This document shows positions 49,469 to 63,149 of a stretch of DNA of 64,000 nucleotides, piece after piece. A program made the position numbers and the translations under genes. The notes under the pieces are model-generated. The model was not told the DNA's origin and made no database searches. It saw nothing but the letters and a program-made list of their open reading frames with translations. The DNA is from Staphylococcus argenteus. GTDB lineage: Bacteria > Bacillota > Bacilli > Staphylococcales > Staphylococcaceae. Location of the stretch: positions 992,001 through 1,056,000 of the forward strand of contig NC_016941.1 of assembly GCF_000236925.1 (NCBI RefSeq), given 5' to 3'. The first letter of the stretch is position 1; every line of letters begins with the position of its first letter.

Positions 49469-49537
49469 TATACACAATTATACTGTGAAATACAAATTTG
49501 TGAACACATTGTGAACTGACATAAATTATACACAATT
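49469..49537. promoter_or_regulatory. Clustered repeats in the cydA upstream region
   Basis: TTGTGAAC occurs at 49498-49505 and 49509-49516, an 11-base period, with a further CTGTGAAA at 49483-49490. These are flanked by two copies of TATACACAATT (49469-49479 and 49527-49537). TTGTGA (49498) with ATAAAT 17 bases on could be promoter boxes, so the second half-site would lie inside the promoter. Rex, SrrAB and CRP-like regulators act on cyd genes in staphylococci and relatives; which one is not decided. Confidence 0.45.
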
Positions 49538-49631
49538 TCATAGCGCATAATGTTTCAAAAATGCGCGTTATAGCAATTATAATTAAGTTCATTGTGTTGT
49601 CATCAAAAAAAGAAAAAGGTGATGTTTTTAT

Positions 49632-50993
49632 ATGGATACAGTTGAAATCAGTCGGTTTTTGACAGCCATGACATTAGCAGTTCATATCATTTTTGCAACG
49701 ATTGGTGTTGGTATGCCTTTAATGTTCGCAATAGCAGAATTTTTAGGTATTCGCAAAAATGATTTACAATATATAGCTATGGCTAAGCGATGGGCTAAGG
49801 CATATACAATAACTGTAGCAGTGGGAGTTGTTACAGGTACAATTATAGGACTTCAATTATCATTAATTTGGCCTACATTTATGGAAATGGGTGGTCATGT
49901 TATCGCGCTTCCATTATTTATGGAAACATTTGCATTCTTCTTTGAAGCAATATTCTTAAGTATATATTTATATACGTGGGATCGTTTTAAAAATAAATGG
50001 ACTCATTTCATAATTAGTATACCGGTAATCATTGGTGGATCATTTTCTGCATTCTTTATTACTTCAGTGAATTCATTTATGAATACACCGGCAGGATTTG
50101 AATTAAAAAACGGGAAAATGGTAAATGTACAGCCACTAGAAGCGATGTTTAATCCGTCATTTATTGTGCGTTCTTTTCACGTAATTACAACAGCTGGTAT
50201 GACAATGGCATTTGTTATTGCATCAATTGCAGCTTTCAAATTATTACGAAATCGTCAGCCAAAAGATACAGGTTACCATAAAAAAGCTTTAAATATGTCC
50301 ATGATAGTTGGATTCTTTTCAACATTACTGTCTATGCTGGCAGGAGATTTATCAGCAAAATTCTTGCATAAATTTCAACCTGAAAAATTAGCAGCATATG
50401 AATGGCATTTCGATACTTCATCACATGCTAAATTATTACTTTTTGGTGTATTAGATGAGAAGACGCATCAAGTTAAAGGTGCCATTGAATTGCCTGGACT
50501 ATTAAGCTTCCTTGCAGATAACAGTGTTAAAACAAAAGTACAAGGATTAAATGATTTTCCGAAAAGTTTACATCCTCCTTTAATTGTCCATTATTTCTTT
50601 GATTTGATGGTTACAATGGGGATATTATGTTTTGTCATTTCAGGAATTTATATGTTAACGCTAATTTTTAAAAAGCTAAGAAAATTCTCAACTCACAAAT
50701 GGCTACTATATGGAATACTACTAACAGGTCCTGCGTCAATGTTGGCGATTGAGTTTGGATGGTTCTTAACTGAAATGGGTAGACAACCGTGGATTGTACG
50801 TGGTTATATGCGCGTAGCAGAAGCAGCAACACAAGCAGGCGGTATAACCTTTGTTACAATATTATTTGGCATTTTATATATCATTTTAATGTATACATGC
50901 GCGTATGTTTTGATTCGTATGTTTAAAAATAAGCCGGCATATGAAGACGTTAATCGTTTAGCCAAGAAGCAAGGAGGAGAAGTTGAAAAATGA
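49632..50993 (+). CDS. cydA: Cytochrome bd-type quinol oxidase subunit I CydA
   Basis: The heme-bearing subunit of the high-affinity, non-proton-pumping oxidase. It has 453 residues and nine membrane helices. Heme ligands: the His in AMTLAVHIIFATIGVGMP (residue about 18), the His in IVRSFHVITTAGMTMAF and the Met near the later conserved region. GWFLTEMGRQPWIVRG is a subunit I signature. The Q-loop is short, as in Firmicutes. AAAAAGGTGAT precedes the ATG, and cydB overlaps its end by 4 bases. Confidence 0.97.
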   Translation: MDTVEISRFLTAMTLAVHIIFATIGVGMPLMFAIAEFLGIRKNDLQYIAMAKRWAKAYTITVAVGVVTGTIIGLQLSLIWPTFMEMGGHVIALPLFMETFAFFFEAIFLSIYLYTWDRFKNKWTHFIISIPVIIGGSFSAFFITSVNSFMNTPAGFELKNGKMVNVQPLEAMFNPSFIVRSFHVITTAGMTMAFVIASIAAFKLLRNRQPKDTGYHKKALNMSMIVGFFSTLLSMLAGDLSAKFLHKFQPEKLAAYEWHFDTSSHAKLLLFGVLDEKTHQVKGAIELPGLLSFLADNSVKTKVQGLNDFPKSLHPPLIVHYFFDLMVTMGILCFVISGIYMLTLIFKKLRKFSTHKWLLYGILLTGPASMLAIEFGWFLTEMGRQPWIVRGYMRVAEAATQAGGITFVTILFGILYIILMYTCAYVLIRMFKNKPAYEDVNRLAKKQGGEVEK

Positions 50994-52009
50994 TTTACGC
51001 ATTTATTGGTATAACTGTTTTATGGTTGTTTTTATTTTGCTATATCATTATTGCTTCTATAGATTTTGGAGCAGGTTTCTTCGCATTGCATTCTAAAATA
51101 ACGGGTGATGAAAAGAAAATTAATCATTTAATATCACGTTACTTAAATCCAGTATGGGAAGTTACAAATGTATTCTTTGTTTTCTTTTTTGTTGGTTTTG
51201 TTGGATTCTTTCCAGAATCAATTAAATATTTAGGTACAGTGTTATTAATTCCAGGATCTATTGCGCTAATCATGATTTCATTAAGAAATAGCTTTTATGC
51301 CTTTGAAAACTATGGGCAAGATACTAAATTAACATGGATGATGATGTATGGCTTAAGTGGATTACTTATACCAGCCTCCTTATCTACAGCATTAACTATT
51401 ACTGAAGGTGGCTATATCAATGTAAAAAATAATATGATTGATTTAGATTGGATTCAGTTATTATTAAGTCCATTTGCATGGTCTGTAGTCTTTTTAGCAA
51501 TTATATCAGTATTGTATATTTCATCAGGATTTTTAACATATTATGCGAAAAAGGCTAATGATGAACCAGCATATCTTTTAACTAGACAGTGGCATATATT
51601 TTTAGGACCACCAATGATCATTATTTGTTTATTTGTATTTTTATCATTAAGGATTCAAAATGCAGAACATTTTTACTCAGCCGTTTTTGAATATTGGTGG
51701 ATGTTTGCTATAAGTTTTATATTCTTTGCTGTAGCATCACTTTTGACATATTTGAAAAAACATCATGGTTGGGCATTTGTATTTGTTATTTTACAGATGA
51801 TGTTCGCATTCTTTGGTTATGGTATAAGTAAGTTGCCATACTTACTATATCCGTTTGTAAAAATTACAGATGCATACGTTAATCCTGAAATGGGTTGGAC
51901 ATTAGTAATTGTCTTTATTTTAGGTTTACTTTTATTACTTCCATCGTTAATATTATTATTAAGGTTATTTGTTTTCGACAAAGAATATGTTGAAGGAAAG
52001 AAATCATAA
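50990..52009 (+). CDS. cydB: Cytochrome bd-type quinol oxidase subunit II CydB
   Basis: A 339-residue membrane partner of CydA with about eight to nine helices. It begins MIYAFIGITVLWLFLFCYII and shows the conserved SIDFGAGFFAL and YLNPVWEVTNVF. The sequence QGGEVEK at the cydA end provides AAGGAGGAG as ribosome site. Confidence 0.97.
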   Translation: MIYAFIGITVLWLFLFCYIIIASIDFGAGFFALHSKITGDEKKINHLISRYLNPVWEVTNVFFVFFFVGFVGFFPESIKYLGTVLLIPGSIALIMISLRNSFYAFENYGQDTKLTWMMMYGLSGLLIPASLSTALTITEGGYINVKNNMIDLDWIQLLLSPFAWSVVFLAIISVLYISSGFLTYYAKKANDEPAYLLTRQWHIFLGPPMIIICLFVFLSLRIQNAEHFYSAVFEYWWMFAISFIFFAVASLLTYLKKHHGWAFVFVILQMMFAFFGYGISKLPYLLYPFVKITDAYVNPEMGWTLVIVFILGLLLLLPSLILLLRLFVFDKEYVEGKKS

Positions 52010-52019
52010 ATTATGATGT

Positions 52020-52078
52020 AACCCCAACATTTATTTACTTGCATTGCTGCAATTAGATTAATTCGTTGGGGTTCTCAT
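52020..52078 (+). terminator. Terminator-like structure after cydAB
   Basis: AACCCCAAC and GTTGGGGTT (9 bp) enclose a loop with an inner TTGCA/TGCAA stem; the tail TCTCATTTAT is only moderately U-rich. It lies 10 bases past the cydB stop. Confidence 0.5.
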
Positions 52079-52141
52079 TTATATTAGTTCGAATTTTAAT
52101 TTTTTTAAGAATTAATGAATATAATTTGATGGAGGGCGAAT

Positions 52142-52804
52142 ATGGGTAAAGAGTATGTTGTCATTGGACTTGGCCGATTTGGTGGTAGTATAGTTCGCGA
52201 ATTGAATGCATTAGACATGGATGTAATGGCAATTGACTATGATGAAAATAGAGTGAATGAATATAGTGATATTGCTACACATGCAGTAGTTGCTGATACA
52301 ACTGATGAAGCGGTAATGAAGAGTTTAGGTATTCGTAATTTTGATCATGTTATTGTAGCTATCGGTGAAAATATTCAGTCAAGTACGTTAACGACGTTGA
52401 TTTTAAAAGAGTTAGGTGTGAAAAAAGTTACAGCAAAAGCTCAAAATGATTATCATGCGAAAATATTGAACAAAATTGGTGCTGATACGGTAGTTCATCC
52501 TGAACGTGATATGGGTAGACGTATAGCGCATAATGTTGCAAGTGCTAGCGTGTTAGACTATCTAGAATTAGCTGATGAACATTCTATAGTTGAATTGAAA
52601 GCTACTGAAAAGATGGCAGGGCAATCTATTATAGATTTAGATATTCGTGCGCAATATGGTATTAATATCATTGCCATCAAACGAGGTAAAGATTTTATCA
52701 TATCACCAAATCCAAATATTAATTTAGAAATTGGCGATATTTTAATTATGATTGGTCATGATAATGATTTAAATCGTTTCGAAAAGAATATTGCAACTAG
52801 ATAA
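52142..52804 (+). CDS. ktrC: Potassium uptake regulatory subunit KtrC (RCK protein)
   Basis: The cytosolic ring-forming gating subunit of Ktr potassium channels. It has 220 residues: an RCK-N Rossmann domain with nucleotide motif VIGLGRFGGSIV and VMAIDYDENRVNEY, and an RCK-C domain (about 135-220) that in S. aureus binds cyclic di-AMP. No membrane subunit gene is adjacent, as usual in staphylococci. GGAGGG lies 6 bases before the ATG. It was earlier called KtrA in S. aureus. Confidence 0.93.
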   Translation: MGKEYVVIGLGRFGGSIVRELNALDMDVMAIDYDENRVNEYSDIATHAVVADTTDEAVMKSLGIRNFDHVIVAIGENIQSSTLTTLILKELGVKKVTAKAQNDYHAKILNKIGADTVVHPERDMGRRIAHNVASASVLDYLELADEHSIVELKATEKMAGQSIIDLDIRAQYGINIIAIKRGKDFIISPNPNINLEIGDILIMIGHDNDLNRFEKNIATR

Positions 52805-52879
52805 GAAACGATTACGAACTTAAAAGATGTAGTTAAAACGATTAGAACGTATTTTATTAAATATAAATGATCCAAATAT

Positions 52880-52926
52880 AATGGATTGATGTTAAATTTT
52901 ATGATTTTTCATCAATCCATTTTTTA
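52880..52926 (+). terminator. Intrinsic terminator of ktrC
   Basis: AATGGATTGATG pairs with CATCAATCCATT (12 bp) and is followed by T5. Confidence 0.85.
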
Positions 52927-52931
52927 TTTCA

Positions 52932-52991
52932 AACAAAAAACTACTAACACATGATCTGTTCGATAACATACGATGTTGTGTTAGTAGTTTT
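52932..52991 (-). terminator. Intrinsic terminator of rpoY-rnjA
   Basis: Read leftwards, AAAACTACTAACACA and TGTGTTAGTAGTTTT (15 bp) are followed by TTGTTTG. It starts 8 bases past the rnjA stop. Confidence 0.85.
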
Positions 52992-52998
52992 ATAATTA

Positions 52999-54914
<1,916 letters not shown>

Positions 54915-55343
54915 GTTAAAAATTCCTCCTAAGAATGTTTGTTTAATATATTGTTAATCCTAGTAAAAATCGAAAAGTAGTATCTACGATAAAATCATTT
55001 TTATTGCAAATCATTTTAAGAACCTAAAAATTGATTTAACAATTATATTGATTAGAAACTAGGGACATCTTGTCGTTCATTTTAAAAAGTTAGTGAAAAA
55101 TCACTAAAATTTCAGTTAAATCTTATTTTACATGATGAATGATAATAAATAAAGCAGTTTATCTCACTGGAAAGCTAGGATTTTGAATAAAAGTACAGAT
55201 TTAATTATGAAAATAAATCAATCTAGATTAACGATTGTTAAGAAAATATTCAAACAGTTTAATCTCATAAGATAAAGTCAAATCGAAGTTTATAAATATT
55301 AATTATTGAAAGGTGTTACAAATCAATTTAAAAGTGGTTTCAT
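54915..55343. other. Gap between def and rpoY
   Basis: 429 bp, AT-rich. It holds the promoter proposed at 54981-55009; nothing else with structure or coding potential is seen. Confidence 0.5.
54981..55009 (-). promoter_or_regulatory. Candidate promoter of rpoY-rnjA
   Basis: Read leftwards, TTGCAA (55009-55004), a 17-base spacer and TAGATA (54986-54981) lie about 65 bases before the rpoY ATG. Confidence 0.55.
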
Positions 55344-55381
55344 AAAAAAACAGCCCAAGACATAGAATTGTCTCAGACTGT
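55344..55381 (-). terminator. Intrinsic terminator of def
   Basis: Read leftwards, ACAGTCTGAGACA pairs with TGTCTTGGGCTGT (several G-U pairs) around a 6-base loop, then T7. It is related in sequence to the inverted repeat at 11383. Confidence 0.85.
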
Positions 55382-55401
55382 ATGATTGATGATTATTAAT
55401 T

Positions 55402-56321
<920 letters not shown>

Positions 56322-56954
56322 ATGAAATTTGGAAAAACAGTCGCAGTAGTATTAGCATCAAGTGTCTTACTTGCCGGATGTACTACAGATAAGAAAGAAA
56401 TCAAGGCGTATATTGAGCAAATGGATAAAATTAAGAAAGATGAAGAACCAATCAAGTCAGTTGGTAAAAAAATTGCTGAACTAGATGAGAAAAAGGGTAA
56501 ATTAACTTCTAAATTAAATAGTCAAGGCCAAGATGCAACTATCCGAGAAGAAACTGTAAAAGATTTAATTAAAAATACGGACGAACGACTCAAGGAATTT
56601 AAAAAAGAAGAGGACGCAATCAAAAAATCTGAACAAGACTTTAAAAAAGCAGGAAGCCATATTGATACAATTGGTAATGATGTTAAACGTAAAGAAGTAG
56701 AGCAGCTTAATGATGCGTTAAAAGAAAAATATAAGATTCATGTTAAATATGCAGAAACATACAAAAAAGCTGTCAATTCAGAAAAAGTTTTGTTTAAATA
56801 TTTAGGTCAAATTGATGCTACACAACAAGGTGTTAGAGAGAAAGAAAAACCAATCATACAAAACTATAAGAAAGTAAAAGAAATAACAGATGAATATTCA
56901 AAAGTAAACAAAAAAGTTGCAAGAGAAAAACAAGATGTAGATCAGCTCGTATAG
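56322..56954 (+). CDS. YkyA-family lipoprotein
   Basis: A 210-residue surface lipoprotein. The signal ends in lipobox LLAGC (Cys20), followed by a highly charged, Lys/Glu-rich chain predicted to form long coiled coils (about residues 28-205). Homologues include Bacillus YkyA, of uncertain function. The ATG at 56322 (MKFGKTVAVVLASS) is chosen since GTGGAGG lies 8 bases upstream; a GTG at 56307 would start within that ribosome site. It lies upstream of pdhABCD as in Bacillus, but has its own terminator. Confidence 0.87.
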   Translation: MKFGKTVAVVLASSVLLAGCTTDKKEIKAYIEQMDKIKKDEEPIKSVGKKIAELDEKKGKLTSKLNSQGQDATIREETVKDLIKNTDERLKEFKKEEDAIKKSEQDFKKAGSHIDTIGNDVKRKEVEQLNDALKEKYKIHVKYAETYKKAVNSEKVLFKYLGQIDATQQGVREKEKPIIQNYKKVKEITDEYSKVNKKVAREKQDVDQLV

Positions 56955-56960
56955 AATAAT

Positions 56961-57013
56961 GATACAGGTAATAAGAAACCACTAATACAGTTTCTATTAT
57001 CTGTATCTTTTTT
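56961..57013 (+). terminator. Intrinsic terminator after the YkyA gene
   Basis: GATACAGGTAATAAGAAAC pairs with GTTTCTATTATCTGTATC (one bulge, one wobble), followed by T6. Confidence 0.88.
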
Positions 57014-57039
57014 ATTAAAACAGAACTTTTTCAAATGGT

Positions 57040-57068
57040 TTAACAGTGCCATTTATTTATGGTACAAT
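57040..57068 (+). promoter_or_regulatory. Candidate promoter of pdhABCD
   Basis: TTAACA (57040-57045), a 17-base spacer and TACAAT (57063-57068) lie 54 bases before the pdhA ATG. Confidence 0.65.
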
Positions 57069-57122
57069 TAATTAGGATAAAATGAATTTCTATACAATTA
57101 TGGGAAAGGTATGGTGAATTGA

Positions 57123-58235
<1,113 letters not shown>

Positions 58236-58238
58236 GCC

Positions 58239-59216
58239 ATGGCACAAATGACAATGGTTCAAGCGATTAATGACGCGCTTAAAACTGAACTTAAAAATGA
58301 CCAAGATGTATTAATTTTTGGTGAAGACGTTGGTGTTAACGGCGGTGTTTTCCGTGTTACTGAAGGACTACAAAAAGAATTTGGTGAAGATAGAGTATTC
58401 GATACACCTTTAGCTGAATCTGGTATCGGTGGTTTAGCAATGGGTCTTGCAGTTGAAGGGTTCCGTCCAGTTATGGAAGTACAATTCTTAGGTTTCGTAT
58501 TTGAAGTATTTGATGCGATTGCTGGACAAATTGCTCGTACACGTTTCCGTTCAGGTGGTACTAAAACTGCACCTGTTACTATTCGTAGCCCATTCGGTGG
58601 TGGAGTTCACACACCTGAATTACACGCTGATAACTTAGAAGGTATTTTAGCTCAATCTCCTGGTCTTAAAGTTGTAATTCCTTCAGGTCCATATGATGCT
58701 AAAGGTTTATTAATTTCTTCTATTAGAAGTAATGACCCAGTCGTATACTTAGAACATATGAAATTATATCGTTCTTTCCGTGAAGAAGTACCTGAAGAAG
58801 AATATACAATTGACATAGGTAAAGCGAATGTTAAAAAAGAAGGTAACGACATTTCAATCATCACTTATGGTGCAATGGTTCAAGAATCAATGAAAGCTGC
58901 AGAAGAACTTGAAAAAGATGGTTACTCTGTTGAAGTTATTGACTTACGTACTGTACAACCACTTGATGTAGATACATTAGTAGCTTCAGTTGAAAAAACT
59001 GGACGTGCACTTGTTGTTCAAGAAGCACAACGTCAAGCAGGTGTTGGTGCAGCAGTAGTGGCTGAAATAAGTGAACGTGCAATCCTTTCATTAGAAGCTC
59101 CAATCGGAAGAGTTGCAGCGGCTGATACTATTTATCCATTTACACAAGCTGAAAATGTTTGGTTACCAAACAAAAACGACATCATCGAAAAAGCAAAAGA
59201 AACTTTAGAATTTTAA
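58239..59216 (+). CDS. pdhB: Pyruvate dehydrogenase E1 beta subunit
   Basis: The partner of PdhA in the E1 heterotetramer. It has 325 residues, with [40 protein letters not shown] and [17 protein letters not shown] typical of E1 beta. GAAGGAG ends 14 bases before the ATG, inside the pdhA end; the gap is 3 bases. Confidence 0.98.
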   Translation: MAQMTMVQAINDALKTELKNDQDVLIFGEDVGVNGGVFRVTEGLQKEFGEDRVFDTPLAESGIGGLAMGLAVEGFRPVMEVQFLGFVFEVFDAIAGQIARTRFRSGGTKTAPVTIRSPFGGGVHTPELHADNLEGILAQSPGLKVVIPSGPYDAKGLLISSIRSNDPVVYLEHMKLYRSFREEVPEEEYTIDIGKANVKKEGNDISIITYGAMVQESMKAAEELEKDGYSVEVIDLRTVQPLDVDTLVASVEKTGRALVVQEAQRQAGVGAAVVAEISERAILSLEAPIGRVAAADTIYPFTQAENVWLPNKNDIIEKAKETLEF

Positions 59217-59304
59217 TTAATATAAAAATTAACGAAGTTAGCGTATTTTAGTCTTATTGATTAAAATAAAATGATTAATTTGCGAAATCTAGGAGGGCAA
59301 AAAC

Positions 59305-60597
59305 GTGGCATTTGAATTTAGATTACCCGATATCGGGGAAGGTATCCACGAAGGTGAAATTGTAAAATGGTTTGTTAAAGCTGGAGATACTATTGAAGAA
59401 GACGATGTTTTAGCAGAAGTACAAAACGACAAATCAGTAGTAGAAATTCCTTCACCAGTTTCTGGTACTGTAGAAGAAGTAGTTGTTGAAGAAGGTACAG
59501 TAGCTGTAGTTGGTGATGTAATTGTTAAAATTGATGCACCAGATGCAGAAGACATGCAATTTAAAGGTCATGATGATGATTCATCAGCTAAAGAAGAACC
59601 AGCTAAAGAGGAAGCGCCAGCTGAGCAAGCACCAGTAGCAGCTCAAACTGAAGAAGTAGATGAAAACAGAACTGTAAAAGCAATGCCATCAGTGCGTAAA
59701 TACGCTCGTGAAAAAGGTGTTAACATTAAAGCAGTTCCAGGTTCAGGTAAAAATGGACGTATTACTAAAGAAGATGTTGATGCATACTTAAATGGTGGTG
59801 CACCAGCAGCTACTAATGAATCAGCTGCTTCAACTTCAACTGAAGAAGTTGATGAAACACCAGCAGCGCCTGCAGCAGTATCATTAGAAGGTGACTTCCC
59901 AGAAACAACTGAAAAAATCCCAGCTATGCGTAGAGCAATTGCAAAAGCAATGGTTAACTCTAAACATACTGCGCCTCACGTAACATTAATGGATGAAATT
60001 GATGTACAAGCATTATGGGATCACCGTAAGAAATTCAAAGAAATCGCAGCTGAACAAGGAACTAAATTAACATTCTTACCTTATGTTGTTAAAGCACTTG
60101 TTTCTGCATTGAAAAAATACCCAGCACTTAACACTTCATTCAATGAAGAAGCTGGTGAAATCGTTCATAAACATTACTGGAATATCGGTATTGCAGCAGA
60201 CACTGATAGAGGATTATTAGTTCCTGTTGTTAAACATGCTGATCGTAAGTCTATTTTCCAAATTTCAGATGAAATTAATGAGTTAGCTGTTAAAGCACGT
60301 GATGGTAAATTAACAGCCGATGAAATGAAAGGTGCAACATGCACAATCAGTAATATCGGTTCAGCTGGTGGACAATGGTTCACTCCAGTTATCAATCACC
60401 CAGAAGTAGCAATCTTAGGAATAGGCCGTATTGCTCAAAAACCAATCGTTAAAGATGGTGAAATTGTTGCTGCACCAGTATTAGCATTATCATTAAGCTT
60501 TGACCACAGACAAATCGATGGTGCAACTGGACAAAATGCAATGAATCACATTAAACGTTTATTAAATAATCCAGAATTATTATTAATGGAGGGGTAA
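59305..60597 (+). CDS. pdhC: Dihydrolipoamide acetyltransferase (PDH E2)
   Basis: The core of the PDH complex; it passes acetyl from lipoate to CoA. It has 430 residues: one lipoyl domain (1-80, lipoylated Lys in [11 protein letters not shown]), an Ala/Pro/Glu linker, the E1/E3-binding domain (about 125-165, [19 protein letters not shown]), a second linker and the catalytic domain ending [14 protein letters not shown]. The start is GTG with AGGAGGG 7 bases before. An 88-base gap separates it from pdhB. Confidence 0.98.
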   Translation: MAFEFRLPDIGEGIHEGEIVKWFVKAGDTIEEDDVLAEVQNDKSVVEIPSPVSGTVEEVVVEEGTVAVVGDVIVKIDAPDAEDMQFKGHDDDSSAKEEPAKEEAPAEQAPVAAQTEEVDENRTVKAMPSVRKYAREKGVNIKAVPGSGKNGRITKEDVDAYLNGGAPAATNESAASTSTEEVDETPAAPAAVSLEGDFPETTEKIPAMRRAIAKAMVNSKHTAPHVTLMDEIDVQALWDHRKKFKEIAAEQGTKLTFLPYVVKALVSALKKYPALNTSFNEEAGEIVHKHYWNIGIAADTDRGLLVPVVKHADRKSIFQISDEINELAVKARDGKLTADEMKGATCTISNIGSAGGQWFTPVINHPEVAILGIGRIAQKPIVKDGEIVAAPVLALSLSFDHRQIDGATGQNAMNHIKRLLNNPELLLMEG

Positions 60598-60600
60598 AAC

Positions 60601-62007
60601 ATGGTAGTTGGAGATTTCCCAATTGAAACAGATACTATAGTAATCGGAGCAGGTCCTGGTGGATACGTTGCAGCAATTCGTGCAGCTCAATTAGGACAAA
60701 AAGTAACAATCGTTGAGAAAGGTAATTTAGGTGGTGTTTGCTTAAACGTTGGTTGTATTCCTTCTAAAGCATTACTACATGCTTCTCACCGTTTTGTTGA
60801 AGCGCAACATTCTGAAAACTTAGGTGTTATTGCTGAGAGCGTTTCATTAAACTTCCAAAAAGTTCAAGAATTCAAGTCATCAGTAGTTAATAAACTAACT
60901 GGTGGTGTTGAAGGCTTACTTAAAGGTAACAAAGTAAACATCGTTAAAGGTGAAGCATATTTCGTAGATAACAATAGCTTACGAGTTATGGACGAAAAAA
61001 GCGCACAAACATACAACTTTAAAAATGCAATCATTGCAACAGGTTCAAGACCAATTGAAATTCCTAATTTCAAATTTGGTAAACGTGTTATCGACTCAAC
61101 AGGTGCTTTAAACTTACAAGAAGTACCAGGTAAATTAGTTGTAGTTGGTGGAGGATATATTGGTTCTGAGTTAGGTACAGCATTTGCTAACTTCGGTTCA
61201 GAAGTAACTATCCTTGAAGGTGCTAAAGACATTTTAGGTGGCTTTGAAAAACAAATGACACAACCTGTTAAAAAAGGTATGAAAGAAAAAGGTGTTGAAA
61301 TCGTTACTGAAGCTATGGCTAAATCAGCTGAAGAAACAGATAACGGTGTTAAAGTTACTTATGAAGCTAAAGGTGAAGAAAAAACAATCGAAGCTGATTA
61401 TGTATTAGTAACTGTTGGTCGTCGTCCAAATACTGATGAATTAGGCCTTGAAGAATTAGGCGTAAAATTTGCAGATCGTGGATTATTAGAAGTTGACAAA
61501 CAAAGCCGTACTTCTATCAGCAATATCTATGCAATTGGTGATATCGTTCCAGGTTTACCACTTGCTCATAAAGCTAGCTACGAAGCTAAAGTTGCTGCTG
61601 AAGCAATTGATGGTCAAGCTGCTGAAGTGGATTACATTGGTATGCCAGCAGTATGCTTTACTGAACCAGAATTAGCTACAGTTGGTTATTCAGAAGCACA
61701 AGCTAAAGAAGAAGGTTTAGCAATTAAAGCTTCTAAATTCCCATACGCAGCAAATGGTCGTGCTTTATCATTAGATGATACTAACGGATTTGTTAAACTT
61801 ATTACTCTTAAAGAAGATGATACTTTGATTGGTGCTCAAGTAGTAGGTACTGGTGCTTCAGATATTATCTCTGAATTAGGTTTAGCAATTGAAGCTGGTA
61901 TGAATGCAGAAGATATCGCATTAACTATCCATGCGCATCCAACATTAGGTGAGATGACAATGGAAGCAGCTGAAAAAGCTATCGGATACCCAATCCATAC
62001 AATGTAA
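60601..62007 (+). CDS. pdhD: Dihydrolipoamide dehydrogenase (PDH E3)
   Basis: An FAD enzyme that reoxidises lipoamide with NAD. It has 468 residues: FAD motif [19 protein letters not shown], redox pair [22 protein letters not shown] motif [16 protein letters not shown], and the catalytic His-Glu in [18 protein letters not shown]. It starts 3 bases after pdhC, with GGAGGGG before the ATG, and ends at a terminator. Confidence 0.98.
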
Positions 62008-62036
62008 TTTCTGATTTTATAAAGATTCATTCTTTT

Positions 62037-62066
62037 AGAGCTGTAGCATTTGCTACGGCTCTTTTT
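62037..62066 (+). terminator. Intrinsic terminator of pdhABCD
   Basis: AGAGCTGTAGCA and TGCTACGGCTCT (12 bp, one G-U, 2-base centre) are followed by T5. Confidence 0.92.
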
Positions 62067-62181
62067 AATTTGTGGTTATTTTATTTAGTATATTAAATCT
62101 AAAACATTATAAAATACTATTTCGATATCAAAATGACATGTTATACTAGCGTTGCTAACAAATGAGTGGAGGTGATTTTCA

Positions 62182-62454
62182 ATGGAATATGAATATCCAA
62201 TCGATTTAGACTGGAGCAACGAAGAAATGCTTTCAGTAATTACATTCTTTAATCATGTTGAAAAATATTATGAGTCAGGAGTTAATGCAGGAAAATTTAT
62301 GCAAGCGTATAAAGTATTTAAATCAATAGTTCCTGGCAAAGCTGAAGAGAAGCAAATCTTCAATACATTTGAAAAAAGTAGTGGATACAATAGCTACAAA
62401 GCTATTCAAAATGTTAAAACGTACTCTGAAGATCAATATGTGACAGCAAAGTAA
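62182..62454 (+). CDS. UPF0223 family protein
   Basis: A 90-residue soluble protein beginning [20 protein letters not shown], the hallmark of UPF0223 (Bacillus YktA). Function unknown. AGTGGAGGTGAT gives a strong ribosome site. It lies between pdhD and the polyamine regulator and is transcribed alone or from a short promoter in the 115-base gap. Confidence 0.88.
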   Translation: MEYEYPIDLDWSNEEMLSVITFFNHVEKYYESGVNAGKFMQAYKVFKSIVPGKAEEKQIFNTFEKSSGYNSYKAIQNVKTYSEDQYVTAK

Positions 62455-62598
62455 TAATTTGTTTGAAATGATATATTTTATACAGGTTTTTCATTAAAAG
62501 CTATTGCTAATAAAGCTATATTTTGGTACCTTTATCAAGTGTTAAACAAAATGTTTGATAATAGTAAACTTAATATAGCTTTTTTAGGTGGAAAAATA

Positions 62599-63138
62599 AT
62601 GAACATAGGTAATAAAATTAAAAATCTTAGAAGAATTAAAAATCTCACGCAAGAAGAACTTGCTGAGCGTACAGACTTATCAAAAGGATACATTTCACAA
62701 ATTGAAAGTGAACATGCATCGCCAAGTATGGAAACATTTTTAAATATCATTGAGGTATTAGGGACAACACCCAGTGATTTTTTTAAAGATACTGAAAATG
62801 AAAAAGTGTTATATAAGAAGGCGGATCAAGTTATTTATGATGAATATGATGAAGGTTACATATTAAATTGGTTAGTATCAAAATCTAACGAATATGATAT
62901 GGAGCCATTAATACTAACGTTAAAGCCTGGTGCTTCATATAAAACTTTTAATCCATCAGAGTCTGATACATTTATTTATTGCATGTCAGGTCAAATTACA
63001 CTTAATTTAGGTAAAGAAAAATATCAAGCACAAGAAGAAGACGTTTTGTATTTTAAAGCACGTGACAATCATCGCTTATCTAATGAATCAAACGTTGAAA
63101 CACGAATACTTATTGTAGCAACAGCTTCATATTTATAG
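62599..63138 (+). CDS. XRE-family regulator with cupin domain, upstream of potA
   Basis: A 179-residue DNA-binding protein. The helix-turn-helix is at about residues 6-60 ([36 protein letters not shown]), and a C-terminal cupin (about 105-179, [21 protein letters not shown]) could bind a small ligand. Such proteins before potABCD are thought to control polyamine uptake. The ATG at 62599 has TAGGTGG 6 bases upstream; an in-frame ATG at 62539 has no site. It ends 11 bases before potA. Confidence 0.88.
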   Translation: MNIGNKIKNLRRIKNLTQEELAERTDLSKGYISQIESEHASPSMETFLNIIEVLGTTPSDFFKDTENEKVLYKKADQVIYDEYDEGYILNWLVSKSNEYDMEPLILTLKPGASYKTFNPSESDTFIYCMSGQITLNLGKEKYQAQEEDVLYFKARDNHRLSNESNVETRILIVATASYL

Positions 63139-63149
63139 GGGGATCTTAT

